Origin: Rubellimicrobium sp. CFH 75288
Lineage (GTDB): Bacteria > Pseudomonadota > Alphaproteobacteria > Rhodobacterales > Rhodobacteraceae
Direction of reading: 5' to 3'
NCBI RefSeq assembly: GCF_009904055.1
Contig: NZ_WYDP01000003.1
Location: 310,001-374,000 of the forward strand
DNA length: 64,000 nt
Shown: positions 1-7,470 of the stretch, in pieces
How the letters are laid out: each line of letters begins with the position of its first letter
Numbering within the stretch: the stretch's first letter is position 1
The notes under the pieces: model-generated
Databases searched by the model: none
Told to the model about the DNA's origin: nothing
What the model saw: only the letters and a program-made list of their open reading frames with translations
Position numbers and translations under genes: made by a program

Positions 1-114
1 CCGCACGGCGGGCACTGGTGGGACGTGGCGGTGCCCGAGGTCTCGGACCGGGCGGAGGTCCGCGAGAGCCGCCGGGGCTACGAGCGGGCGCGGGCGGGTC
101 AGGTCCGGGCCTGA
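1..114 (+). CDS. iolD: 3D-(3,5/4)-trihydroxycyclohexane-1,2-dione hydrolase, C-terminal end (partial)
   Basis: Only the last 37 codons are present, ending in TGA at 112-114; the start lies left of the window. The fragment contains a GGHWWDVAVPEVS stretch and a charged helical tail with ESRRGYERARAGQ, which I recognise as the C-terminus of IolD, the thiamine-diphosphate enzyme that opens the trihydroxycyclohexanedione ring to 5-deoxy-glucuronate in myo-inositol catabolism. The next pathway enzyme, IolB, follows on the same strand, which supports the call. Identification rests on a short tail plus context. Confidence 0.75.
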   Translation, partial: PHGGHWWDVAVPEVSDRAEVRESRRGYERARAGQVRA

Positions 115-174
115 GCGGGTCTTGCGGCGGGCGGCCCGGGCGACGACGTTCGGAGGGTCTGCCTGGAGGATGCG

Positions 175-375
175 ATGGACCGTCTGTTCGACCTGAACCA
201 CCCGTTCTTCATTCCGCTCTGGCGGCGGGTCGTGATCGTTGCGCTGAGCTGCGGCTGGGCGCTGGTGGAGTTCGCGGGCGGCAGTCCGTTCTGGGGCATC
301 CTGTTCGGCGCGATCGGCCTCTATGCCGGATGGCACTTCTTCTTCAACTTCAACCCGAGGGAGCCCGACAAGTGA
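175..375 (+). CDS. small two-helix membrane protein between iolD and iolB
   Basis: A 66-residue protein with a GGAGG ribosome site about 5 bases before the ATG. After a short N-terminus with LNHPFFIPLWRR it has two hydrophobic segments (about residues 17-33 and 38-55) and a polar tail ending NPREPDK, so it should be a small inner-membrane protein. Its TGA overlaps the GTG start of iolB by three bases (372-375), which implies translational coupling within the inositol operon. I do not recognise a function. It could be a transport or enzyme accessory protein, but nothing in the sequence shows which. Confidence 0.7.
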   Translation: MDRLFDLNHPFFIPLWRRVVIVALSCGWALVEFAGGSPFWGILFGAIGLYAGWHFFFNFNPREPDK

Positions 376-1181
376 GCCGTCTCCTGCTGCGTCCTGCGGC
401 CGCGCGCGGTCTGGTCCATGACGTGACACCCGCGAGCGCGGGCTGGTCGCATGTGGGGTTCGCGCTGTGGCGGCTGGGGCCCGGCGAGGGGGCGGAGGGC
501 ACGGTGCCGCAGGGGCGCGAGGCGATCCTGGTCGTCGCCGAAGGGCGCGTGCGGGTGCGGGCCGCGGGGCGGGACTGGGGCCCGATGGGCGGGCGGATGA
601 GCGTGTGGGAGCGGACGGCGCCCCATGCCCTCTATCTGCCGCCGGGGGCGGAATGGGCGGTGGAGGCCGACACGGAGGCCCATGTGGCGCTGTGCTCGGC
701 GCCATCGGGCGGGGGGCGGCCGGCGCAGAGGCTGGGCCCCGAGGGGATCGCGCTGCGCGAGCGGGGGCGAGGCACCAACCTGCGGCTGATCCACGACATC
801 GCGATGGAGGGCCGCGACGTGGCCGATTCGCTGCTGGTGACGGAGGTGTTCACGCCGGCCGGGCACTGGTCGTCCTATCCGCCGCACCGCCACGACGAGG
901 ACGATTTTCCCCGCATCACCCTTCTGGAGGAGACCTACTGGTTCCGGCTGGAGCCGCGCGCGGGATGGGGTGTGCAGCGCGTCTATACGGAGGACGGCAC
1001 CCTGGACGAGACGATGGCGGTGCGCGACGGGGACGTGACGCTGGTGCCGCGCGGGCACCATCCCTGCGCGGCGCCCCATGGCTTCGAGATGTACTATCTG
1101 AACGTGATGGCGGGGCCGCGGCGGGCCTGGCGGTTCCAGCCGGACCCCGAACATGCCTGGCTGCTGGAGCGCGACCGCTAG
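372..1181 (+). CDS. iolB: 5-deoxy-glucuronate isomerase
   Basis: A 269-residue protein starting at GTG 372, which overlaps the stop of the upstream small gene. IolB converts 5-deoxy-D-glucuronate to 2-deoxy-5-keto-D-gluconate in the cytoplasm, the step after IolD. The double-cupin pattern is visible: the C-terminal half carries PPHRHDEDD (about residues 173-181), the likely metal-binding cluster, and a later PRGHHPCAAPHG stretch (about residue 225). The length matches the family. It is the last gene of the inositol operon here. Its TAG is interlocked with the TAG of the opposing SDR gene through the shared bases CTAG (1178-1181). Confidence 0.93.
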   Translation: MSRLLLRPAAARGLVHDVTPASAGWSHVGFALWRLGPGEGAEGTVPQGREAILVVAEGRVRVRAAGRDWGPMGGRMSVWERTAPHALYLPPGAEWAVEADTEAHVALCSAPSGGGRPAQRLGPEGIALRERGRGTNLRLIHDIAMEGRDVADSLLVTEVFTPAGHWSSYPPHRHDEDDFPRITLLEETYWFRLEPRAGWGVQRVYTEDGTLDETMAVRDGDVTLVPRGHHPCAAPHGFEMYYLNVMAGPRRAWRFQPDPEHAWLLERDR

Positions 1182-1954
1182 ACGCCGCCCAGCCGTGCGG
1201 TCAGCCCGCCGTCGATGCGCAGGTCCGTCCCCGTGAGGAACCCCGCCTCGTCCGAGCATGCGAAGGCGATCAGGGCGGCGACCTCCTCGGCCTCGCCCAC
1301 GCGGCCGATGGGATGGCCGCGCCCCCATTCGGCGATCACGTCCTCCGCCGTCCGGCCCTCGCCCGCGACCTGGCCCGCGCCCCATTCGAGGAGCGGCGTG
1401 CGGATCGAGCCGGGGCTGACGGAGAGGACGCGCACCCCGTGGGGGGCGCAGTCCACGGCCATGGCCCGGGTCATGGCATGAACCGCGCCCTTGGCGGTGG
1501 CGTAGGCAAGCACGTTGCGCTGGTTGGCGAAGCCCTGGACGGAGGTGACGTGGACGATGCAGCCGCGCCCGCGCGCGCGCAGGTGCGGCCAGGCATGGTG
1601 GCTGGTCACGAACAGGGCGCGCAGGTTGACGGCAAGCGAGCGGTCCCATTCGGCCGGCGTGGTCGTGCCGAGATCGCCGTAGGTCTGCACACCGGCCGCG
1701 TTCACGAGGATGTCAAGGCCCTCCGCGGCCGCCCCCTCGACCCAGTCGCGCACGGCCGCGTCGTCGGTCAGGTCCACGCGCGAGACGGTGACGGGGAGGC
1801 CCTCCGCGGCGCGGCGGGCCTCGGCATTGCGCGCCTCGTCCACGCCGCAGAGATGGACCCGCGCCCCCTCGCGCGCGAGGCGGAGCGCGGTGGCGAGGCC
1901 CATGCCGCTGGAGCCGGTGACAAGGGCGACCCGGTCGGCGAAGCGGGCGGTCAC
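1178..1954 (-). CDS. SDR-family oxidoreductase, probable mannonate/fructuronate-type dehydrogenase
   Basis: A 258-residue short-chain dehydrogenase. It has the nucleotide-binding TGSSGMG motif (about residues 12-18), NAAG at about residue 88, and the catalytic Ser (HVTSVQG) and Tyr-x3-Lys (YATAK), followed by the typical SPGSIRTP and C-terminal DGG motifs. The GTG start overlaps the TGA of uxuA in GTGA (1951-1954), so the two are translationally coupled. Sitting behind mannonate dehydratase it most likely interconverts D-fructuronate and D-mannonate, replacing the unrelated UxuB, but a KduD-like or other sugar-acid dehydrogenase role is possible. Family assignment is firm; substrate is inferred from context. 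Confidence 0.85.
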   Translation of the reverse strand: MTARFADRVALVTGSSGMGLATALRLAREGARVHLCGVDEARNAEARRAAEGLPVTVSRVDLTDDAAVRDWVEGAAAEGLDILVNAAGVQTYGDLGTTTPAEWDRSLAVNLRALFVTSHHAWPHLRARGRGCIVHVTSVQGFANQRNVLAYATAKGAVHAMTRAMAVDCAPHGVRVLSVSPGSIRTPLLEWGAGQVAGEGRTAEDVIAEWGRGHPIGRVGEAEEVAALIAFACSDEAGFLTGTDLRIDGGLTARLGGV

Positions 1955-3141
1955 GGGCGGATCTCCACGGCGGGGTGGGTAAGCGCCCGGATGATGCCGC
2001 GCAGCTCCGCGAGGCCCTTGAGGCGGCCGATGGCGGAATAGCCGGGCAGCGTCTCCTTGGACTGGTCGTCGAGCAGCAGGTGGCCGTGATCGGGGCGGAA
2101 GGGGATCTGCCAGTCGGGGCGGCCCGCCTCGCGCCGGCGCGCCTCCTCGGCGAGGAGCAGCGCGAGGAGGCGGACCATGTCGGCATTGCCGGTGAGGTGG
2201 TCGTCCTCGGTGAAGGAGCCGTCGGGATCGGTGCTGACGTTGCGCAGATGGACGAAATGGGTGCGGTCGAGATGCGCCGCGAGGATCGCGGGCAGGTCGT
2301 TGTCGTCGCGCGCGCCGAGGCTCCCTGCGCAGAAGGTCAGGCCGTTCTCGCGCTCGGGGACGGCGTCGAAGATGGCCCGGAGATCCCCGGCGGTGGAGAC
2401 GATGCGGGGCAGGCCGAAGATGGGAAAGGGGGGGTCGTCGGGGTGGATGCAGAGCCGCACGCCGAGGTCGCGTGCGACGGGCACCACCGCCTCGTGGAAG
2501 GCCCGGAGCGCGGCGCGCAGGTCGTCGGGCGAACGGTCGCCGTATTCGGCGATCAGGCGGCGGACCCCGTCGCGGTCGTGCGAGCCCTCGGCGCCCGGAA
2601 GGCCCGCGATGACGGTGTGCTCGAGCGCGTGGACCTCCTCGGGGGTCATGGCGGCGAGGCGGGCCTCGGCGGCGGCGGCGCGCTCGGGCGGGTGGTCGCG
2701 CTCGGCGCCGGGGCGGCGGAGCACGAACAGGTCGTAGGCGGCAAAGTCGGTCCAGTCGAACCGCATGGCCAGACCGCCCGAGGGCATCGGGTGGCGCGAG
2801 GCGGTGCGCGTCCAGTCCACCACGGGCATGAAGTTGTAGCAGATCGTCCGCAGGCCGCGCGCGGCGAGGCGGCGCATCGTCTCGGTCCAGGCGGCGATGG
2901 CGTCGCGCGCGGCGGGGCCGCCCAGCTTGATGGCGTTGGGGACCGGGATCGATTCGACCACCGACCAGACGAGGCCCGCCGCCTCCACCTCGGCCTTGCG
3001 GGCGTCGATCGCGGCTTCGGGCCAGACCTCGCCGCGGTAATGCTCGTGGATGGCGGTGACGACGCCGGTGGCGCCGGCCTGGCGGACATGGGCGAGGGGG
3101 ACGGGATCGAGCGGGCCGAACCAGCGCCAGGTCTGTTCCAT
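1951..3141 (-). CDS. uxuA: mannonate dehydratase
   Basis: A 396-residue protein, the usual UxuA length, starting MEQTWRWFGPLDPV. UxuA dehydrates D-mannonate to 2-keto-3-deoxy-D-gluconate in hexuronate degradation. Family signatures seen include VVTAIHEHYRGEVW, VVESIPVPNAIKLG, ICYNFMPVVDWTRT and the metal-site regions LCIHPDDPP and FCAGSLGARDDND. A purine-rich ribosome site (GAGGGGGG) precedes the ATG. It is the first gene of a two-gene minus-strand operon with the SDR dehydrogenase. A divergent KDG-kinase-like gene begins 132 bp upstream, so oxidation, dehydration and phosphorylation steps are grouped. Confidence 0.95.
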   Translation of the reverse strand: MEQTWRWFGPLDPVPLAHVRQAGATGVVTAIHEHYRGEVWPEAAIDARKAEVEAAGLVWSVVESIPVPNAIKLGGPAARDAIAAWTETMRRLAARGLRTICYNFMPVVDWTRTASRHPMPSGGLAMRFDWTDFAAYDLFVLRRPGAERDHPPERAAAAEARLAAMTPEEVHALEHTVIAGLPGAEGSHDRDGVRRLIAEYGDRSPDDLRAALRAFHEAVVPVARDLGVRLCIHPDDPPFPIFGLPRIVSTAGDLRAIFDAVPERENGLTFCAGSLGARDDNDLPAILAAHLDRTHFVHLRNVSTDPDGSFTEDDHLTGNADMVRLLALLLAEEARRREAGRPDWQIPFRPDHGHLLLDDQSKETLPGYSAIGRLKGLAELRGIIRALTHPAVEIRP

Positions 3142-3273
3142 CGGTGCCCCCCCTCTGCCCCGGCGTCAGAGAAGCCCAGTCCGCGGGGGGTTGCAAGCGG
3201 GGGCGGCCGGGGGGCAGGAGGGAGGGGGCGGCCGCCGTTCCGCCGCCGGTGCACGCGAAAAGGGCCAGACACG
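3142..3273. promoter_or_regulatory. divergent intergenic region, uxuA / KDG kinase
   Basis: This 132-bp gap separates two divergently transcribed sugar-acid genes and must hold promoters for both. The minus-strand ribosome site of uxuA is evident; the plus-strand site of the kinase gene is weak. I could not identify convincing -35/-10 pairs or an operator. Confidence 0.35.
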
Positions 3274-4230
3274 ATGGGACGACCCCCCGCCATCGCCACA
3301 CTGGGCGAGCTGCTGGTCGAGTTCGTGCGCGAGGGGCGCGGGGGCGGCCACGGGGAGGGCGGGGTCTATGCGGGGCCCTTTCCGTCCGGGGCGCCCGCGA
3401 TCTTCATCGACCAGGCGGCGCGGGCGGGCGCGCGGACGGCGATCGCGGGGGCGGTGGGCCGGGACGCGTTCGGCGCCGTGGTGCTGGGGCGGCTGGAGGC
3501 GGCCGGGGTGGACGTGTCGCTGGTCGAGCGCGACCCGGCCCTGCCCACGGGGATCGCGTTCGTGTCCTATGACGCGGCGGGCGCGCGCGAGTTCGTCTAT
3601 ACCATCGCCGCCTCGGCCGCGCCGCGCTTCCCGCACGGGCACGAGGTGGCGGCGGCGTTCCTGCGCATGGGGGTGGGGGTGGTCCATGTCACCGGGTCCT
3701 CCCTCGGCGACGGGGGAATGCGCGCGCGGCTCCTCGCCACGCTGGACGCGCTGGAGGGGCGGGGGGTGCGGCTGTCCTTCGACCCCAACCTTCGGCCCGA
3801 GCTGATGGCCGAGGCGGCGGCGGGCGAGGCGGTGCGGCGGCTGCTCGGGCGCGCGGCATTCGTCCTGCCGTCCGAGGCGGATGCGGCGGCGCTGTTTCCC
3901 CACGAACCTTTCGAGGTCTGGGCGCCGCGGCTGCTGGGGCAGGGGGCGGAGGCGGTGGCCTTCAAGCGGGGCGCGGCGGGCGCCTCGCTGTGGGTGCGGG
4001 GCGCGGCCGGGCCGGTCCACGCGCCGCCCCTGCCGGTGCGGGAGGCGGACCCGACCGGGGCGGGCGACTGCTTCGGGGGCACGCTGGTCGCGCGGCTGGT
4101 CCTGGGCGACGCGCCGGAGGAGGCGCTGCGGCTGGCCGCAGCGGCGGGCGCGCTGGCGGTGACGCGGGTGGGGCCGATGGAGGGCAACAGCGACCTGGAC
4201 GCCCTGCGGCGGGCGGCGGCGGGCGCCTAG
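3274..4230 (+). CDS. kdgK: PfkB-family sugar kinase, probable 2-keto-3-deoxygluconate kinase
   Basis: A 318-residue ribokinase-fold kinase. It opens with TLGELLVEFVRE, carries the sugar-binding FPSGAPAIFIDQAARAG region (about residues 35-51), DPNLRPE (about 170) and the C-terminal PfkB signature DPTGAGDCFGG (about residue 259), which holds the catalytic Asp and anion hole. Next to uxuA and an SDR dehydrogenase it most likely phosphorylates 2-keto-3-deoxygluconate. The iol genes nearby leave IolC (5-keto-2-deoxygluconokinase) as an alternative. Start chosen at the ATG that gives a normal PfkB N-terminus. Its TAG shares CTAG (4227-4230) with the opposing gene's stop. Confidence 0.85.
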   Translation: MGRPPAIATLGELLVEFVREGRGGGHGEGGVYAGPFPSGAPAIFIDQAARAGARTAIAGAVGRDAFGAVVLGRLEAAGVDVSLVERDPALPTGIAFVSYDAAGAREFVYTIAASAAPRFPHGHEVAAAFLRMGVGVVHVTGSSLGDGGMRARLLATLDALEGRGVRLSFDPNLRPELMAEAAAGEAVRRLLGRAAFVLPSEADAAALFPHEPFEVWAPRLLGQGAEAVAFKRGAAGASLWVRGAAGPVHAPPLPVREADPTGAGDCFGGTLVARLVLGDAPEEALRLAAAAGALAVTRVGPMEGNSDLDALRRAAAGA

Positions 4231-4970
4231 CCCTCGGGCAGGAGGGGCTGGCGGCCGTCTTCGGTCAGCAGGAACACGTCGCGCCCCTCGATCACCGCCG
4301 GGCGGAGCGGTCGGCCGTAGCCGGCGCCGCCGTCGAGGTTGACGCGGTTGCCGTGATGGCGCGGCGCGGGAAGGGCGGTGTGTCCGTGCACGACCAGAAC
4401 GCCGTGGTCGCGCCCGTCCTCGAGAAAGCCGCGGCGGATCCAGAGCAGGTCCTGCGGCTCCTGAAGGATGAGGGGGACCCCCGGCCTGATGCCCGCATGG
4501 ACGAACACCGCTGCCTCCGTCCGCCACAGGAGAGGGCGGTTGTCGAGAAAGACGCGGTGGGCGGCGGGCACGCGGGCCTGCGCCTCGGCCCAGATGTCCC
4601 CGGCCGGACGGTCCGGCGAGGCGTCCACCCCGTAGGAGCGCAGCGTCGCCCGGCCCCCCAGTTCCGGATCGAGCCAGGTATGGCGCTCGCTGAGGCCGGG
4701 ATCGCGCGTCCGGTGGTCGTCGAGGAACAGGCGGAACATCAGGTCGTGGTTGCCGCGCAGCACGATCCAGGGGCCGCCGCGCGCGGGACCCATGCGCAGG
4801 TATTCGACGACTTCGGCGCTTTCCGGGCCGCGGTCCACGAGATCGCCCAGATGGACCACGGGGGCGTCCTCGCCCGTGCGGGCGGCGTCCGCGGCGATCA
4901 GGGCGTGGGCCTCGGCGAGGGCGTCGAGCTGGCCGTGGATGTCGCCCACGGCATAGACGCGGGCGGTCAC
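4227..4970 (-). CDS. metallophosphoesterase (calcineurin-like, PP2A/Ap4A-hydrolase type)
   Basis: A 247-residue phosphatase with the full set of binuclear-metal motifs: GDIHGQ (residues 9-14), GDLVDRG, LRGNHD, FVHAGIRPG and VVHGHT. These are typical of the bacterial PrpA/PphA and diadenosine tetraphosphatase group, so it should hydrolyse a phosphoester in the cytoplasm; the substrate cannot be read. The GTG start overlaps the TGA of the Anbu gene in GTGA (4967-4970), so it is the last gene of the Anbu operon and probably coupled to it. Domain call is firm; the role within the Anbu operon is unknown. Confidence 0.88.
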   Translation of the reverse strand: MTARVYAVGDIHGQLDALAEAHALIAADAARTGEDAPVVHLGDLVDRGPESAEVVEYLRMGPARGGPWIVLRGNHDLMFRLFLDDHRTRDPGLSERHTWLDPELGGRATLRSYGVDASPDRPAGDIWAEAQARVPAAHRVFLDNRPLLWRTEAAVFVHAGIRPGVPLILQEPQDLLWIRRGFLEDGRDHGVLVVHGHTALPAPRHHGNRVNLDGGAGYGRPLRPAVIEGRDVFLLTEDGRQPLLPEG

Positions 4971-5698
4971 AGGACCACATCCGGCAGCGAGTCGAACGCG
5001 CTCTTGAGCGCGTCGCCCCAGCCGTGGCTGATCGTCTGGAAATAGGGATCGTCGGCCCTGAACCGCCGCTGGAGCCCGCGCCGGAGCGCGTCGCGTTCGT
5101 AGATGTGCAGGTCGAGCGGCAGGCCCACGGACAGGTTGGCCTTGACGGTCGAATCGAAGCTGACCAGCAGGAGCTTGACGGCGGCCTCGAAGCTCATGTT
5201 GGCATCGAAGGCGCGCACGATGATGGGGCGGCCGTACTTGAACTCGCCGATCTGGAGAAAGGGCGTGTCCTCGCCAGCCTCGATGAAGTTGCCCTCGGGG
5301 TAGATCAGGAACAGGCGCGGCTCGGAGCCCTTGACCTGGCCGCCGACGATCAGCGTCGCATTGAAATAGGTCTCGGCGCGCTCGCCCTCGTCGCCGGCCT
5401 GGGCGATGACCTCGCGCAGGGTCTGGCCGACATGGCGGGCGACCTGGAACATGGAGGGAAGCTCGAGGATGGCGGGGTGGCGCTCGGACGGGGCCTTGTT
5501 GCGCTCGTCGATCAGCGAGACGACGGCCTGGGTGGTCGCGAGGTTGCCGGCGGTCATCAGGGTGATGACCGTCTCGCCGGGATTCTCCCAGGTGAACAGC
5601 TTGCGGAAGGTGGAGATGTTGTCCATGCCCGCATTGGTGCGGGTGTCGGCCATGAACACGAGCCCCCTGGCCATCTTGAGCCCCACGCAATAGGTCAT
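4967..5698 (-). CDS. Anbu proteasome-type peptidase
   Basis: A 243-residue proteasome-fold protein beginning MTYCVGLKMARG. After removal of Met1, Thr2 becomes the N-terminal nucleophile. Asp18 (MADTRTN) and Lys33 (FRKLF) sit where proteasome beta subunits place their catalytic Asp17 and Lys33. Length and the motifs LFLIYPEGNFIEAGEDTPFLQIGE and SFDSTVKANLSVG match Anbu, the bacterial homolog known to form open helical assemblies. The neighbours are the known Anbu partners: transglutaminase-like, alpha-E and ATP-grasp genes upstream on the same strand. The target of the complex is not known from the sequence. Confidence 0.93.
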   Translation of the reverse strand: MTYCVGLKMARGLVFMADTRTNAGMDNISTFRKLFTWENPGETVITLMTAGNLATTQAVVSLIDERNKAPSERHPAILELPSMFQVARHVGQTLREVIAQAGDEGERAETYFNATLIVGGQVKGSEPRLFLIYPEGNFIEAGEDTPFLQIGEFKYGRPIIVRAFDANMSFEAAVKLLLVSFDSTVKANLSVGLPLDLHIYERDALRRGLQRRFRADDPYFQTISHGWGDALKSAFDSLPDVVL

Positions 5699-5726
5699 CG
5701 CGTCCCGTTCCCCGGTTGTCCGGCCT

Positions 5727-6539
5727 TCACTGGGCCTGCACCTCGACATGAACCGACAGGCGCTCCTCGCCCGCCGCATGGCGCGTCCCCGATACCGGAG
5801 CGGCCTCGGCATAGTCGAGTCCCGTTGCCAGACGGACATAGCGCGCATCGGGCGAGATGCGGTTGGCCGGGTCGAAGCCCACCCAGCCGAGATCGGGCAG
5901 CCAGGCCTCGGCCCAGGCGTGGCTGGCCTCCTGCACGTCACGGTCGGGCATGAGCAGATAGCCCGAGACGTAGCGCGCCGGCACGCCCATCGCGCGGGCG
6001 CAGGCGACAAAGACATGGGCCTGATCCTGGCAGACGCCGCGACCCTCGGCCAAGGCGTCCTCGGCGGTCCAGCCCACGCCCGAGACCCCCGGACTCCAGC
6101 GGACCGCATCGGCGACCGCGTTCTTGAGGTCGTGCAGCCGCAGGAGCAGGTCCGCCTCGCCGCGAAGCCGGGCGAGGAGGCGGCGGCATTGCGGGCCGGC
6201 CGCGGTCAGAGGAGTCTGGCGCTCGAACAGCCAGAGGGGCGCGAAGCCGCCATGCGGGCCCAGCACCCCGGCCGCATCCGTCACCTCCACCTCTCCCTCG
6301 CAGGTAGCCGACAGCCGCGTGGCGCCGCGCTCGGCGCTGACGAGGTCCACGGCGTTGCGGTGGTGGTCCTCCCACGAGACCTCGATCCGCGCGCCTTCGA
6401 GCCGGAGGTCCCAGGACAGGATCCGCTGGAGCCGGTGCGGCTTGGGCCGCAGCCGCAGCCGCAGCAGGCCCCAGGCGAGCGGCTCGGAATAGTCGTAGGT
6501 GGTGACGTGGCGCACCCGCAGGCGAAGCGTCTCAGGCAT
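5727..6539 (-). CDS. transglutaminase-like family protein of the Anbu cluster
   Basis: A 270-residue protein. The N-terminal half has the beta-rich domain typical of this family (TTYDYSEP, LRLRPKPH). The C-terminal half carries the transglutaminase/papain-like triad: Cys170 in GRGVCQDQAH, His207 in ASHAWAEAW and Asp223 in GFDPANR. It probably acts as an amide-bond enzyme (peptidase or ligase) on an unknown substrate. Its start overlaps the alpha-E gene end by 8 bp (6532-6539), so the two are coupled. This architecture co-occurs with ATP-grasp and alpha-E proteins in many bacteria, consistent with a peptide-ligating or modifying system. Confidence 0.92.
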   Translation of the reverse strand: MPETLRLRVRHVTTYDYSEPLAWGLLRLRLRPKPHRLQRILSWDLRLEGARIEVSWEDHHRNAVDLVSAERGATRLSATCEGEVEVTDAAGVLGPHGGFAPLWLFERQTPLTAAGPQCRRLLARLRGEADLLLRLHDLKNAVADAVRWSPGVSGVGWTAEDALAEGRGVCQDQAHVFVACARAMGVPARYVSGYLLMPDRDVQEASHAWAEAWLPDLGWVGFDPANRISPDARYVRLATGLDYAEAAPVSGTRHAAGEERLSVHVEVQAQ

Positions 6540-7470
6540 GGAAGCGGTAATCCGTCTCGATCTGCGTGCCGATGGCGGCGAGGTCGCGCAGGAAGTCCTG
6601 GATGTATTCGTGAAGGCCCGAGGCGAAGATGTCGTCGATGTCGCGGTCGAGCCGCGCCGTGCGCAGCGCGTCCACGAGGTCGTGGGAGGGGGGGCGGTCG
6701 CCGTAGTCGAGCGCGAGGTAGCCGAGGTTCTCGGCCACCTTGCCCATGGCGAAGGCGAGCGACCGGGGCATCCGGCGGTCGAGGATGAGGAAGCGCGCGA
6801 TCAGGCGCGGGCGCACCTCCTGTCCCCACGTCATGCGGTAGGCGCCCTCGGCGGAGACCGAGCGCAGGATCGATTCCCACTGCACGTTGTCGAGCGAGGA
6901 GCCGACGGCATGGGCGGAGGGCAGCAGCACGTAATACTTGACGTCGAGCAGCCGCGCGGTGCTGTCGGCGCGCTCGATGAAGGTGCCGATGCGGGCGAAG
7001 TCGTGGATGTCGTTGCGCAGCATCGTCCCCGCGAAGGCCCCCCGCACCTGGTGCGACCGGGCGCGGATCAGGGCGGTCGCCTCGGGCAGGTCGCGCTCGG
7101 TCACGCGGCGCGACAGCGCCTCGCGCAGGACCATCCAGCTTTCGTTCACGCTCTCCCACACCTCCCGCGTGAGCGCGGTGCGCACCATGCGGGCGTTGGA
7201 TCGCGCCATCTCGATGCAGGAGAGCGCCGAGGACGGGTTGGAGCGGTCGCAGAGCAGCCAGTCGATCGCGGTCTCGCGCCGCACCGCGTCGTGCCGGGCG
7301 CGGTAGCTCGCGAGCGAGCCCGTCGTCTCCAGCACGGAGGCCCACTCGTCGTCGGCATGGCTGCGGGTGAGCGCGATGCGCTGGCCGGCCGCGGCGAGAC
7401 GGGCGGTGTTCTCGCACCGCTCGAGGTAGCGGAACATCCAGTAGAGGCCGCCCGCGGTCTTGCCGAGCAT
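6532..7470 (-). CDS. alpha-E domain-containing protein
   Basis: A 312-residue, strongly helical protein beginning MLGKTAGGLYWMFRYLERCENTAR, the hallmark of the alpha-E (COG2307) family. Further signatures are IGTFIERADSTARLLDVKYYVLLPS and a SLAFAM region. No enzymatic motif is visible. The family is known almost only from clusters with the circularly permuted ATP-grasp protein and a transglutaminase-like protein. The start codon overlaps the ATP-grasp stop by one base (7470). It is probably a structural or adaptor partner of the ATP-grasp enzyme. Confidence 0.92.
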   Translation of the reverse strand: MLGKTAGGLYWMFRYLERCENTARLAAAGQRIALTRSHADDEWASVLETTGSLASYRARHDAVRRETAIDWLLCDRSNPSSALSCIEMARSNARMVRTALTREVWESVNESWMVLREALSRRVTERDLPEATALIRARSHQVRGAFAGTMLRNDIHDFARIGTFIERADSTARLLDVKYYVLLPSAHAVGSSLDNVQWESILRSVSAEGAYRMTWGQEVRPRLIARFLILDRRMPRSLAFAMGKVAENLGYLALDYGDRPPSHDLVDALRTARLDRDIDDIFASGLHEYIQDFLRDLAAIGTQIETDYRFHA

